Assembly (NCBI GenBank): GCA_963850915.1
Contig: CAWKND010000012.1
Coordinates: forward strand, 1 to 64,000
Origin: CAVTWH01 sp963850915
GTDB taxonomy: Bacteria; Actinomycetota; Actinomycetes; Mycobacteriales; Micromonosporaceae
Length of the DNA stretch: 64,000 nt
Reading direction: 5' to 3'
A program made the translations under genes and the position numbers. Position 1 is the first letter of the stretch. Every line of letters starts with the position of its first letter. A model generated the notes under the pieces. The model did not search any database, was not told the origin of the DNA, and saw only the letters and a program-made list of their open reading frames with translations. Shown here one piece after another: positions 33,712 to 42,263 of the stretch.

Positions 33712-35160
33712 GTGTTCGAGACAGGGATCCGCCAGTTCCGCCTCGCCATGGCGATGGTCTGGGGACGTCCGATCAAGCCGGCGTTGATCACCAGCATGAT
33801 CGACGACGCGCTCGCCACGCTTGCCGAGTTCGGCCGCCCGGGCGAGGACGTGAACGCGCTGGTGGACGGGCCGTTCGCTGACCCGGCGGTACGCCGCGAC
33901 TTCGCCGACCGGGCGCTGCGCCGTACCGTGCGCCGGCTCGCCGCCCGCTCCCCGTTCTACACCCGCAGGCTCGCCGAGTCCGGTGTGGACCTGCGCCGGC
34001 TGACCGTGGACACGGTGCGCCAGATCCCGGTGACGACCAAGGCTGAGCTGGTCGCGTACGCCGGCGAGCTGATCTGCGACGGCTCCACGCCGGCGCTTTC
34101 CACGCGTACCACGGGATCCACCGGCCGCCCCGCCGAGGTGCTGATGTCGCGCTACGAGGCCGAGCTGTGGCCGGCCTTCGCGGCCCTGTCCGGCCTGCTG
34201 CGCGACGAGATCCGGCCGACCGACCGGATGGCCGTCTGCATCTCCTCCCGCGCGACCGCCGCCGTGCAGCAGAACGTCGGCGTCTGCCGGCTGGCCGGAG
34301 CGCAGGCAACAGTCCTTGGCGTGGTACCCCCCGACGACGCCCTCGACACCCTCACCGCCCCGGGTACGCAGCCGACCCTGCTCGCCACCTACCCGTCCTA
34401 CCTGGCCCAACTCGTGGTCCGGGCACGGGCGCGCGGGCTCGGGCCGGACGACTTCCGGCTGCGCCGGGTGGATGTCGGCGGCGAGGTGCTCTCCACCGCG
34501 CTGGCCGCCGCAGCCCGGGAGACGCTGGGTACCCCGCTGGTCAACGACACCTTCGCGATGACCGAGGTACTCCCGGTCAGCGGGCGTACCTGCAGCCAGG
34601 GGCACCTACACCACGACCTGAACACCGGGCTGGTCGAGGTCCTCGGCCTCGAATCGGGTACGCCGGCCGTCCCCGGCGAGCTGGGTACCGTCGTGATCAC
34701 CCCGTACTTCCCCTATCGCGAGTGCATGCCGGTGCTCCGGTACGACACCCGCGACCTGGTACGCCCACTCGCCGACGACGAGCTGGGCTGCGAGCTGTCC
34801 GGCGTGCCGGCGAGTACCGCCATCCTCGGCAAGGCCGACTCGCTGCTGTACCCGGCCGGCCGCGGGCCGGTCACCACCCGGGAACTGGTGGAGGCCATCG
34901 AGGCGCTGCCCAGCCAGCCCTGGCCGGCCCGGTTCTCCGCCGAGGTGACCGGCGGCCGGCTGGAGATCGGGCTGCCCGCGTCCACCGTGGCCGGGCTGGG
35001 CGTCGAGGGCGTCCAGCAGCAGCTCGCCGACCGGGGACTCGCCGCGACCGTACACACGGTGCCCGACGAGCGGGCCACCGCGCTGCGTACCGTCCGCGCC
35101 GACCTGCTGGAGACCACCTTCGCCCGTCCACACTCGCTGATCGGAGTCGGCAATGGTTGA
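33712..35160 (+). CDS. PaaK-like adenylate-forming enzyme (phenylacetate-CoA ligase family)
   Basis: 482 residues. The ATP motif is TRTTGSTGRPAEV (about 131-143), followed by the family core VNDTFAMTEVLPVSG and the ribose-binding VLRYDTRDLVRPL. It should activate an unknown carboxylic acid as an acyl-adenylate, then perhaps a CoA or other thioester. GTG 33712 has AGGAGG upstream; a longer frame would translate the repeat array and is rejected. No PCP, NRPS or phenylacetate catabolic genes are adjacent. Its stop overlaps the next gene by 8 bases, so the two are coupled. Confidence 0.85.
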   Translation: MFETGIRQFRLAMAMVWGRPIKPALITSMIDDALATLAEFGRPGEDVNALVDGPFADPAVRRDFADRALRRTVRRLAARSPFYTRRLAESGVDLRRLTVDTVRQIPVTTKAELVAYAGELICDGSTPALSTRTTGSTGRPAEVLMSRYEAELWPAFAALSGLLRDEIRPTDRMAVCISSRATAAVQQNVGVCRLAGAQATVLGVVPPDDALDTLTAPGTQPTLLATYPSYLAQLVVRARARGLGPDDFRLRRVDVGGEVLSTALAAAARETLGTPLVNDTFAMTEVLPVSGRTCSQGHLHHDLNTGLVEVLGLESGTPAVPGELGTVVITPYFPYRECMPVLRYDTRDLVRPLADDELGCELSGVPASTAILGKADSLLYPAGRGPVTTRELVEAIEALPSQPWPARFSAEVTGGRLEIGLPASTVAGLGVEGVQQQLADRGLAATVHTVPDERATALRTVRADLLETTFARPHSLIGVGNG

Positions 35161-36151
35161 TCTGCTGGTACCGCAGACCCTGTTCCAGTGGGTGGTGGTA
35201 CTCGTCGGCGCGCTGGCCGTCTGCGGCACGGCGCTGGTCTACGTCCGCAACGTGCGGCTGGAGCGGCCGGCCATCGGCGTGTTCAACGGTCGCGACGTGG
35301 TGGTGCTGTTCTTCTTCATCGTCACGCTGCCGGTGCTCTACCTGGTACTCCCGCACTGGGCGCTGACCACGTTCCTGATCATCACCTTCGTGGCGTCGCT
35401 GTCGATCGGGTACCGGCCGCTGCTGTCCCCCGCCAAGCTCTGGCTGGCCATCGGGCTCGCGCTCGGAGTGAACGTGTGGATCGCCCGTACCCTGCTCGGT
35501 ACGGTCGCCGGCTGGCAGCTCTACTGGGCGGAGACCAGCATCGTGGTGCTGTTCGGCGCCACCGCGGTGGCCAACCTGTACGTGCAGGGCGGCATGAAGC
35601 TGAAGCATGTGGCCTGGTTCGCGCTGTTCCTCGGCTTCTACGACGTGACCTTCTCGGTGATCATCCCGTTGACGCCGAAGCTCGCCGACGCCTTCATCGG
35701 GTACCCGCTGGATCCCTCGATCGGCATGCGGCTCGGGCTCTACAACGCCAACATCGGCATCGGTGACCTGCTCGTCTACGCCCTGTTCACGATCGCCGCG
35801 TACAAGGCGTACGGCGCCCGGGCGGCCCGGATCGGGGTGGGCGTCGTCGCGCTCTTCGGGGCTACGGCACCCGCGTTGGCGCCGCTGGTACTCGCGGCGG
35901 TCACCCGGGGCGGGGCCAACGCGGTGGTACCCGCTCAGGCGTTCTTCGGCATCCCCGCGTTCATCACCTACCAGCTCATGTACCGGCGCTGGGGTACCGA
36001 GCGGACCACCGAACAGTTCCTCGCCGACCTCGCCGCCCAGCGCGGTGGCGCACCCGAGGTGGCGGTCCCGGTGTCGCCGATCCCGCACCCGGCCACCGCA
36101 CCCGCCACCGCCGAATCCGCCACGGCGGACCGGGTCAGCGCCGGCCACTGA
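35153..36151 (+). CDS. Nine-helix membrane protein with presenilin-type YD, GxGD and PAL-like motifs
   Basis: 332 residues. I count nine hydrophobic segments (about 11-31, 47-67, 69-88, 97-118, 120-145, 150-173, 198-219, 225-250, 255-276) and a soluble Pro/Ala tail. Segment 6 contains FYDVTF (Y163-D164), segment 7 contains IGIGDLLVYALF (GIGD at 202-205), and the last segment contains GIPAF (268-270), with PAL at 240-242. This is the arrangement of presenilin and signal-peptide-peptidase aspartyl proteases: YD in helix 6, GxGD in helix 7, PAL in helix 9. I infer an intramembrane protease, unproven. ATG 35153 overlaps the PaaK-like gene by 8 bases. Confidence 0.7.
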   Translation: MVDLLVPQTLFQWVVVLVGALAVCGTALVYVRNVRLERPAIGVFNGRDVVVLFFFIVTLPVLYLVLPHWALTTFLIITFVASLSIGYRPLLSPAKLWLAIGLALGVNVWIARTLLGTVAGWQLYWAETSIVVLFGATAVANLYVQGGMKLKHVAWFALFLGFYDVTFSVIIPLTPKLADAFIGYPLDPSIGMRLGLYNANIGIGDLLVYALFTIAAYKAYGARAARIGVGVVALFGATAPALAPLVLAAVTRGGANAVVPAQAFFGIPAFITYQLMYRRWGTERTTEQFLADLAAQRGGAPEVAVPVSPIPHPATAPATAESATADRVSAGH

Positions 36152-36165
36152 GCAGACCGCGGGCG

Positions 36166-37038
36166 TCAGCCGACGAAGGGTGGGACGAGGATCTCGCCCC
36201 GGGCCACCGGGATCACGTGGCCGGTGACGGTCGCCGTGATCGCCACCCCGTCAACCGCCGTGACCGTGCACTCCAACGTGGAGGGTCGGTGCAGCTCAGC
36301 GCCCTGCCGCACGGTGTAGCGCGACTCGCCGGTCGCCGCCAGCAGGCCGGAAGCGACCAGCCAGACACCGAAGCCGAGCGCCGCCGAGCCGGTTGCCGGA
36401 TCCTCGTCTACGCCGAGCCCGGTGCTGAACATCCGCACGTGCGCCGACGCGGTGACCGCATCCCAGGAGCAGACATAGATCTGGCTCCGCCCAGCCGCGC
36501 GCGCCGCCGCGGCGTCGCCGGCCGCCCGGGCCACCGCATCCGGGTGTACCGGAAGGTACGCGAACTCCAGGCCACAGCCGGCGATCCGGGGCGCCGGGCC
36601 GGCGAAGTCGGCCGCGGTCAGCGAGGCCATCGCGAGCAGCGGAGCCGGGTCGAGCGGCTCGCCGACAGTGGGCGTACCGCCGGTGAGGGTGGCGCTGCCA
36701 TCCTCGTACACCGTGATGGGCAGCAGCCCCGCGCCGCACTCCTGCACCACCGGGCCGGGGCCGCGACCAGCGCGGCGACCGGCCGTGACCGCTGCGCCGA
36801 CGCTGGGGTGACCAGCGAACGGCAGCTCGGTGCCGGGCGTGAAGATACGTGCCCGGTAGGTCGCGTCCGGGCTGGTCGGCGGGAGGATGAAGACCGTCTC
36901 GGAGAGGTGGAACTCACGGGCCAGCGCCTGCATCTGGTCGCGGCCCAGCGCTTCGCCGTCGAAGACCACCGCCAGCGGGTTCCCGGTGAATGGCCGATCG
37001 GTGAAGACGTCCACCACCTCGTACGGGAGAGTGCGCAC
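36166..37038 (-). CDS. PhzF-family isomerase/epimerase-like protein
   Basis: 290 residues of the PhzF (diaminopimelate epimerase-like) fold, in two similar halves. Motifs: VVDVFTDRPFTGNPLAVVFD, catalytic-type Glu47 in HLSETVFILPP, TPGTELPFAGHPSVGAA, and GVDEDPATGSAALGF in the second half. PhzF makes phenazine precursors, but most relatives have unknown substrates and no phenazine genes lie nearby. Convergent with the membrane-protease-like gene, 14 bases apart. Confidence 0.88.
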   Translation of the reverse strand: MRTLPYEVVDVFTDRPFTGNPLAVVFDGEALGRDQMQALAREFHLSETVFILPPTSPDATYRARIFTPGTELPFAGHPSVGAAVTAGRRAGRGPGPVVQECGAGLLPITVYEDGSATLTGGTPTVGEPLDPAPLLAMASLTAADFAGPAPRIAGCGLEFAYLPVHPDAVARAAGDAAAARAAGRSQIYVCSWDAVTASAHVRMFSTGLGVDEDPATGSAALGFGVWLVASGLLAATGESRYTVRQGAELHRPSTLECTVTAVDGVAITATVTGHVIPVARGEILVPPFVG

Positions 37039-37059
37039 GCGTCCACCCTAACCGGCAAC

Positions 37060-37065
37060 TACGCT
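37060..37065 (+). promoter_or_regulatory. Candidate -10 element of the CBS-domain gene
   Basis: TACGCT seven bases before GTG 37073, no ribosome site between; consistent with a leaderless transcript. Confidence 0.35.
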
Positions 37066-37072
37066 GTGGCTC

Positions 37073-38443
37073 GTGACGACGGCGACCAGGGTGTACGTCG
37101 CCCGGGTGGCCGGTCTTCCGGTCTTCGACCCGAACGGCGACCAGGTGGGACGGGTACGCGACGCGGTGGCCCGGATCCGGCCCAGCGGCGCGCCCCGCGT
37201 TGTCGGGCTGGTTGCCGAGATGCCGCTGCGGCGCCGGATCTTCCTGCCCATCGGGCGGATCACCGCGATCGAGCCCGACTCGGTTGTACTCGGTACCGGC
37301 ACCCTCAACCTGCGCCGCTTCGAGAAGCGGCCGGACGAGCTCATGGTCCTCGCCGAACTGCTCGACCGCCGGGTGACCATCGTCGACTCGGAGCGGCCGG
37401 CGACCGTGGTGGACGTCGCCATGGAGGTCGAGCGCGGTGGCGAGTGGACACTGCGCAAAGTGGCTGTCCGCGAGGTGACCCCGCGCCTGGGCCGCCGTGG
37501 CCACCTGCACCAACTCGACTGGGACGAACTCGCCGACCTGGTCGGCCCGCGGGCCGAGCAGGGTACCGCCAACCTGCTGGCGGTACTGGACAACATGCGC
37601 GCCGCCGACCTGGCCAACGCGCTGCAGGACATGCCCGACAGCCGGCGCAACGAGGTGGCCGCCGCGCTGGAGAACGAGCGGCTGGCCGATGTGCTGGAGG
37701 AGCTGCCCGAGCACGACCAGGTCGAGATCATCGTGGCGCTCAAGCCCGAGCGCGCCGCCGACGTGCTGGAGGAGATGGATCCGGACGACGCCGCCGACCT
37801 GCTGGCCGAGCTGCCCAAGCCGGAGCAGGACGTACTGCTGGACCTGATGCAGCCGGACGAGGCGGCGCCGGTACGCCGGCTGATGGACTACCGGCCCGGT
37901 ACCGCCGGCAGCGTGATGACCTCCGAGCCGGTGGTACTCACCCCGGACTCCACGGTCGCCGAGGCGCTGGCCCGGATCCGGGAGCCGCAGCTCGCCCCGG
38001 CCGTCGCCGCGCAGGTCTTCGTCACGCGACCGCCGATGGCCACCCCGACCGGCCGGTACCTGGGCGTGGTGCACTTCCAGCGGCTGCTGCGTGAACCGCC
38101 GTCCTTCCTGCTCGGTGGCGTGGTGGACAACGACATCGACCCGCTCGACCCGGACACCCCGCTGCCCGAGATCACCCGCCGGCTGGCCACCTACAACCTG
38201 GTCGCGCTCGCCGTGGTGGACAACCGGGACCGGCTGGTCGGCGCGGTCACCGTTGACGACGTGCTGGACCACCTGCTGCCGCGCGACTGGCGCGACCGGG
38301 ACGCCGCCGACCTGAGCCCGGTACTGCCCTCGGCCGCGGTAGCCAGCGCCGCATCCCTCGGCCGCACGGCCAGCCCCGCCGGCGCAGGCAGCCCCACCGA
38401 CTCTGCCGCTGACGACAACACCATGGAGCCGGGCAATGGCTGA
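37073..38443 (+). CDS. PRC-barrel, MgtE-N and CBS domain protein (soluble)
   Basis: 456 residues. An N-terminal PRC-barrel-like region (about 5-160), an MgtE intracellular helical domain (about 180-280, with repeats such as NALQDMPDSRRNEVAAALEN and VLEEMDPDDAADLLAELPKP) and two CBS domains (about 285-420). There is no magnesium-channel membrane domain, so it is a soluble relative of MgtE. CBS domains usually bind adenine nucleotides. It overlaps the DUF1003 membrane protein gene by 8 bases, which suggests they form a sensor-membrane pair. Confidence 0.85.
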   Translation: MTTATRVYVARVAGLPVFDPNGDQVGRVRDAVARIRPSGAPRVVGLVAEMPLRRRIFLPIGRITAIEPDSVVLGTGTLNLRRFEKRPDELMVLAELLDRRVTIVDSERPATVVDVAMEVERGGEWTLRKVAVREVTPRLGRRGHLHQLDWDELADLVGPRAEQGTANLLAVLDNMRAADLANALQDMPDSRRNEVAAALENERLADVLEELPEHDQVEIIVALKPERAADVLEEMDPDDAADLLAELPKPEQDVLLDLMQPDEAAPVRRLMDYRPGTAGSVMTSEPVVLTPDSTVAEALARIREPQLAPAVAAQVFVTRPPMATPTGRYLGVVHFQRLLREPPSFLLGGVVDNDIDPLDPDTPLPEITRRLATYNLVALAVVDNRDRLVGAVTVDDVLDHLLPRDWRDRDAADLSPVLPSAAVASAASLGRTASPAGAGSPTDSAADDNTMEPGNG

Positions 38444-39137
38444 GCGGCAGCGGGACGGCCGCCTCGACCAGCCGCGCGAGCCTCGCCGGCTGACCCTGCC
38501 CCGGCTGGACGCGGAGGCGTTCGGCAGGTGGTCCGAGGGCATCGCCCGCTTCATGGGTACCGCGAAGTTCCTGGTCTACATGACCGTGGTGATCTTCGCC
38601 TGGGTCGGCTGGAACGTCTTCGCGCCCGGGGGACTGAAGTTCGACCCGTACACCTTCACGTTCCTGACTTTGATCCTCTCCCTGCAGGCCAGCTACGCGG
38701 CGCCGCTGATCCTGCTGGCGCAGAACCGGCAGGCCGACCGGGACCGGCTGGCGATGGAGGAGGACCGGCGCCGCGCGTCGATGCAGAAGGCGGACACCGA
38801 GTACCTGTCCCGGGAGATCGCCTCACTCCGCATCGCCGTCGGCGAGGTGGCCACCCGCGACTTCCTGCGCTCCGAGTTGATGCGGCTGGTGGAGGAGCTG
38901 GACACGGCTGACCAGCGGCGCCGCAAGCTGGACCGGAAGGCGGCCCGGCAGGCTGCCCGCCGGCAGGACCGGGTTGACGCCCGGGAGGATGACCTCGGCG
39001 AGCCACTGGACGCCGGTTCGCTGGATGGCGAGCCCGCGGACGAGCTGGACAGTGACGGCCCGGAGCCGACCGAAAGGGCGCGAAACAGGAAACCGCCGCG
39101 CGCCCCAAGGGGCGAGGCGCGCGGCGTTACTTCTTGA
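38436..39137 (+). CDS. DUF1003 membrane protein
   Basis: 233 residues. Two membrane helices (about 45-65 and 72-95: LVYMTVVIFAWVGWNVFAPG, TLILSLQASYAAPLILLAQN) are followed by a long charged, probably coiled-coil region typical of DUF1003 proteins. The last 18 codons overlap the terminator hairpin, so the true end may be slightly earlier and lost by a one-base error; not certain. Paired with the CBS protein upstream. Confidence 0.88.
   Translation: MAERQRDGRLDQPREPRRLTLPRLDAEAFGRWSEGIARFMGTAKFLVYMTVVIFAWVGWNVFAPGGLKFDPYTFTFLTLILSLQASYAAPLILLAQNRQADRDRLAMEEDRRRASMQKADTEYLSREIASLRIAVGEVATRDFLRSELMRLVEELDTADQRRRKLDRKAARQAARRQDRVDAREDDLGEPLDAGSLDGEPADELDSDGPEPTERARNRKPPRAPRGEARGVTS
39094..39126 (+). 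terminator. Hairpin overlapping the end of the DUF1003 gene
   Basis: Perfect 11-bp stem CGCCGCGCGCC (39094-39104) with 39116-39126, then TTACTTCTT. Convergent with the serine hydrolase gene, so it may act on the plus-strand transcript. Confidence 0.6.
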
Positions 39138-39188
39138 TAGTCCCATTCGTTACCCGGCTTCGTCCAGAGTTGCGGTACTTGCGCGGCA

Positions 39189-40472
39189 TCACGGGACGGT
39201 ACCGAAGTGCGAGCCGAGCGCAGCCAACTCGGCGACCTCGTCGGCCAGCCGGCGCCGGGTCGGGTTGATCGCTCCCCAGGCACGGGTCGGGTGTACCCGG
39301 TTGCTGAGCAGTACCACCACCGCCCGGCGTACCGGATCGACCACCAGCGAGGTACCGGTGAAGCCGGTGTGCCCGAAGCTCGCCGGCCCGGCCAGGGAGC
39401 CCATGAACGCCGGCTGGTTCAACTCCAGCCCGAGCCCGTACGGCGACATCGGACCCGGCGTGAGCGCGGCTGCCAGAGTCGCCGGGCGGAGCAGCCGGGC
39501 GTGGCCGTACGCGCCGCCGTCCAGCAGCGCCTGACCGAAGACGGCCAGGTCACGCGCTGAGCCGAAGAGTCCGGCGTGCCCGGAGACGCCGCCGAGGGCG
39601 TACCCCATCTCGTCGTGTACCGCCCCGCGCAGCATCGGCCTACCTACCCACGGCTCCGCCTCGGTGGCCGCGATCCGCTCGACCGGTACCGTCCCCTCCC
39701 CGGTCGCTCCGCGCAGCGCCGGGTCCAGTGGCCGGTAGCCGGTATCGGCCAGCCCGAGTACCCCGGTCACCTGCTCGGCCAGCAGCCGCTGCAACGGCGC
39801 GGCGCCGACCGCGGCGAGCACGAGTCCGAGCGTGGCCATCCCGGTATCGGAGTAGACGTACGTGTGCCCGGGCCGGTGGGCCAGCGGGGTGGCCAGCAGG
39901 TACGGCACCACCGGGCTGGTGAGGCCGTCGGGCCGGTGGGCCAGGTCGACGTCGGCCGGCAGCCCGGAGAGGTGGCGCAGCAGCAGCCGGCTGGTCACCG
40001 CCTCCTTGCCGGCGCCGGTGAAGCCGGGCAGGTACCGGCGGACCGGCGCGTCCAGGTCGAGTACCCGGGCCTCGGCGAGCCGCAGCGCCAGTACCGTGGT
40101 GAAGAGTTTGCTGAGCGAAGCCAGGTCGTAGACGGTGTCTGTACGCGTCGGTACCCACTGGGCGGCGGGGAGTTCGGTACCCGCGTCGGCGTACCGGACG
40201 GCGTACCCGACCGCTACCGGCCCGTGCAGTACCCCGTCCACGGCGGCCAGCGCCACCGCTCCCGGGAAGCTCGGGTGCCCCGGATGGTCAGCGGTCGCCC
40301 CGAGGTACCCCCGCAGCAGCCCGGCCAGGCGCGCGGCCGGCGCCGGATCGGTCGCCGGTCGCAGCTCGACCCCCGGAGTGAACCGGAACGGCAGCGCCGC
40401 GCGCCGGTCGGCGGCGAGCAGCCCGAGGCCGCCCGCGCTGGCGGCGCCGAGGATGGCGCGTCGGGTCCACAC
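39189..40472 (-). CDS. Exported serine hydrolase (beta-lactamase/EstB family)
   Basis: About 427 residues. N-terminus has a Tat-like signal (WTRRAILGAASAGGLGLLAA). The class C-type nucleophile motif is LASLSKLFTTVLA (SLSK), the Tyr motif YSDTGMATLG, and a HTGFTG segment replaces KTG. Such proteins are esterases, D-amino peptidases or beta-lactamase-like; substrate unknown. I chose GTG 40472 as the start of the signal; the divergent mrp gene begins 82 bases away. Confidence 0.82.
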   Translation of the reverse strand: MWTRRAILGAASAGGLGLLAADRRAALPFRFTPGVELRPATDPAPAARLAGLLRGYLGATADHPGHPSFPGAVALAAVDGVLHGPVAVGYAVRYADAGTELPAAQWVPTRTDTVYDLASLSKLFTTVLALRLAEARVLDLDAPVRRYLPGFTGAGKEAVTSRLLLRHLSGLPADVDLAHRPDGLTSPVVPYLLATPLAHRPGHTYVYSDTGMATLGLVLAAVGAAPLQRLLAEQVTGVLGLADTGYRPLDPALRGATGEGTVPVERIAATEAEPWVGRPMLRGAVHDEMGYALGGVSGHAGLFGSARDLAVFGQALLDGGAYGHARLLRPATLAAALTPGPMSPYGLGLELNQPAFMGSLAGPASFGHTGFTGTSLVVDPVRRAVVVLLSNRVHPTRAWGAINPTRRRLADEVAELAALGSHFGTVP

Positions 40473-40541
40473 GGGCTGTGATTCTGCCAACCCGAGTGCC
40501 GCCCCGCCGCCCGCGCGCGGGGAGTGATCCGGTGCCGGTCG

Positions 40542-40547
40542 TAGCAT
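40542..40547 (+). promoter_or_regulatory. Candidate -10 element of mrp, leaderless
   Basis: TAGCAT seven bases before ATG 40555. An earlier in-frame ATG at 40546 overlaps this element and lacks a ribosome site, so 40555 is preferred. Confidence 0.45.
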
Positions 40548-40554
40548 GGGCGGC

Positions 40555-41697
40555 ATGTCAGCCCCGACCGCGACCGTCAACGAGGCCCTCTTCGCGGCGC
40601 TCGCCACCGTCAATGACCCGGAGATCCGCCGGCCCATCACCGACCTCGGCATGGTCGCCGGGGCCGAGCTGACCGACGACGGTGGGGCGCTGGTATCGGT
40701 ACTGCTCACCGTCGCGGGCTGCCCGTTGAAGGACAAGCTGCGCGCGGACATCACGGCGGCGGCGCTGACCGTACCCGGGGTCGAGCGGGTGGAGATCAAG
40801 TTCGGGGTGATGTCCGACGACCAGCGCAAAGGCCTGCAGACCTCGCTCCGCGGTGGGCACGGTGCCGAGCCGGTCATCCCGTTCGCGCAGCCCGGCTCCC
40901 GGACCCGGGTGTACGCCGTGGCCAGCGGAAAAGGCGGCGTCGGCAAGTCGAGCGTCACGGTCAACCTGGCGGCGGCGCTGGCTCGGCGCGGGCTGGCGGT
41001 GGGCGTGATCGACGCCGACATCTACGGCCACTCGATCCCCCGGATGCTCGGTACCGAGGCCCGACCGACCCAGGTCGAGGACATGATCATGCCGCCCCAG
41101 GCGAACGGCGTGAAGGTCATCTCGATCGGCATGTTCACCCAGGGCAACGCCGCTGTGGTCTGGCGCGGGCCGATGCTGCACCGGGCACTGCAGCAGTTCC
41201 TGGCCGACGTGTACTGGGGCGACCTGGACGTACTCCTGCTCGACCTGCCACCGGGTACCGGCGACGTGGCCATCTCGCTGGCTCAGCTGCTGCCCAACGC
41301 GGAGATCCTGGTGGTCACCACGCCGCAGATGGCCGCTGCCGAGGTGGCCGAGCGGGCCGGCTCGATCGCGCTGCAGACACACCAGCGCCTGATCGGCGTG
41401 GTGGAGAACATGAGCTGGCTGGAGCTGCCGGACGGCGGCCGGCTGGAGGTCTTCGGGTCGGGTGGTGGGCAGACCGTCGCGGACTCGCTCAGTCGGCTGG
41501 TCGGAGCGCCTGTACCGCTGCTCGGACAGATCCCGTTGGAGCCGCGGGTACGGGAGGCGGGCGACGCGGGTACCCCGATCGTGCTCACCGACCCGGACTC
41601 ACCCGCCGCCGTGGCGCTTCGCTCGATCGCCGATCAGCTGGCCGTCCGCCGCGAATCACTCGCGGGCAAGCCGCTCGGGCTCTCCCCGAAGCGCTGA
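40555..41697 (+). CDS. mrp: Mrp/NBP35 family iron-sulfur carrier ATPase
   Basis: 380 residues. An N-terminal MIP18/DUF59 domain (about 8-85, with VAGCPLKDKLRADI) precedes a deviant Walker A P-loop GKGGVGKS (125-132) and the Mrp ATPase core (LLLDLPPGTGDVAISLAQ). Mrp proteins carry or transfer Fe-S clusters. The usual C-terminal CxxC of ApbC proteins is not visible; ENMSWLEL occupies the region where some have ENMSxFxC. In M. tuberculosis mrp also lies near htrA-tatB. Confidence 0.92.
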   Translation: MSAPTATVNEALFAALATVNDPEIRRPITDLGMVAGAELTDDGGALVSVLLTVAGCPLKDKLRADITAAALTVPGVERVEIKFGVMSDDQRKGLQTSLRGGHGAEPVIPFAQPGSRTRVYAVASGKGGVGKSSVTVNLAAALARRGLAVGVIDADIYGHSIPRMLGTEARPTQVEDMIMPPQANGVKVISIGMFTQGNAAVVWRGPMLHRALQQFLADVYWGDLDVLLLDLPPGTGDVAISLAQLLPNAEILVVTTPQMAAAEVAERAGSIALQTHQRLIGVVENMSWLELPDGGRLEVFGSGGGQTVADSLSRLVGAPVPLLGQIPLEPRVREAGDAGTPIVLTDPDSPAAVALRSIADQLAVRRESLAGKPLGLSPKR

Positions 41698-41726
41698 TCC
41701 TGGCCCGATCGACTCAGGCCGGCAGG

Positions 41727-42176
41727 TCAGCGCCGGAAAGTTACGCTCAGGTCGCGTCGAGGTCGTAGGCGGCGCGGGCCGGCTTGTCGGCAACCGCCGC
41801 AGCCGGCGTGGAGCTGGCCGCGGAGCCGACGCCGCACCGCGTTCGCGGTGGCCTGGACCTCCTGGCCGATGCCCTTCACGTCGTCGCGTACGCCCTGGTA
41901 GAGCTCCTCCAGCGGGCGCCGGATGGCCTTCTCGTCCTCTTCCGAGAGCACGTGCTTACGCAGGAACGCCTTCGGGTTGAGGTCTTCGAGCTGGATGTCG
42001 GTACCGAGCTCGCGGCTCAGGTCACCGGTCGCGTTGCGGGCCATCTCGCGCAGGTTGCGCAGCATCTTCACGCCGTCGGCGATGGCCTTGGGCAGCTTGT
42101 CGGGGCCGAGAATGAAGATCCCCAGCAGGGCCAGGACGAGCAGCTTCCACCCGTCCAGGTTGTCCAGGAACGGCAT
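41727..42176 (-). CDS. tatB: Sec-independent translocase protein TatB, C-terminus frameshifted
   Basis: TatB works with TatC to receive twin-arginine proteins. Starts at ATG 42176: MPFLDNLDGWKLLVLALLGI then FILGPDKLPKAIADGVKMLR, a membrane helix and amphipathic helix as expected. After about residue 115 the frame gives a Cys/Arg-rich tail, while the next frame reads SAASSTPAAAVADKPARAAY and then DLDAT with TGA at 41747-41749, which looks like the true end. A one-base insertion near 41830 explains this. It follows htrA on the same strand, the htrA-tatB order known from mycobacteria and Streptomyces. Confidence 0.9.
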   Translation of the reverse strand: MPFLDNLDGWKLLVLALLGIFILGPDKLPKAIADGVKMLRNLREMARNATGDLSRELGTDIQLEDLNPKAFLRKHVLSEEDEKAIRRPLEELYQGVRDDVKGIGQEVQATANAVRRRLRGQLHAGCGGCRQAGPRRLRPRRDLSVTFRR

Positions 42177-42263
42177 CCGACCCTCCACCCAACTCTTCGA
42201 CCAGCCCGTACCCGCCCAGCGTACGCAGCGCGCGGCCAAGCGGGAAGGGTGTGGAGTGGCAGC

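Noticed and set aside
35153..36151. Type IV prepilin peptidase, which also has a GxGD motif
   Set aside because: No cytoplasmic cysteine loop, the YD motif and nine-helix layout fit presenilin-like proteins better, and no pilin genes are near.
36166..37038. Phenazine biosynthesis from the phzF-like gene
   Set aside because: No other phz genes in the window, and the PhzF family is broad.
37073..39137. MgtE magnesium channel
   Set aside because: The MgtE-N and CBS domains are present, but the channel domain is absent; the next gene is DUF1003, not a channel.
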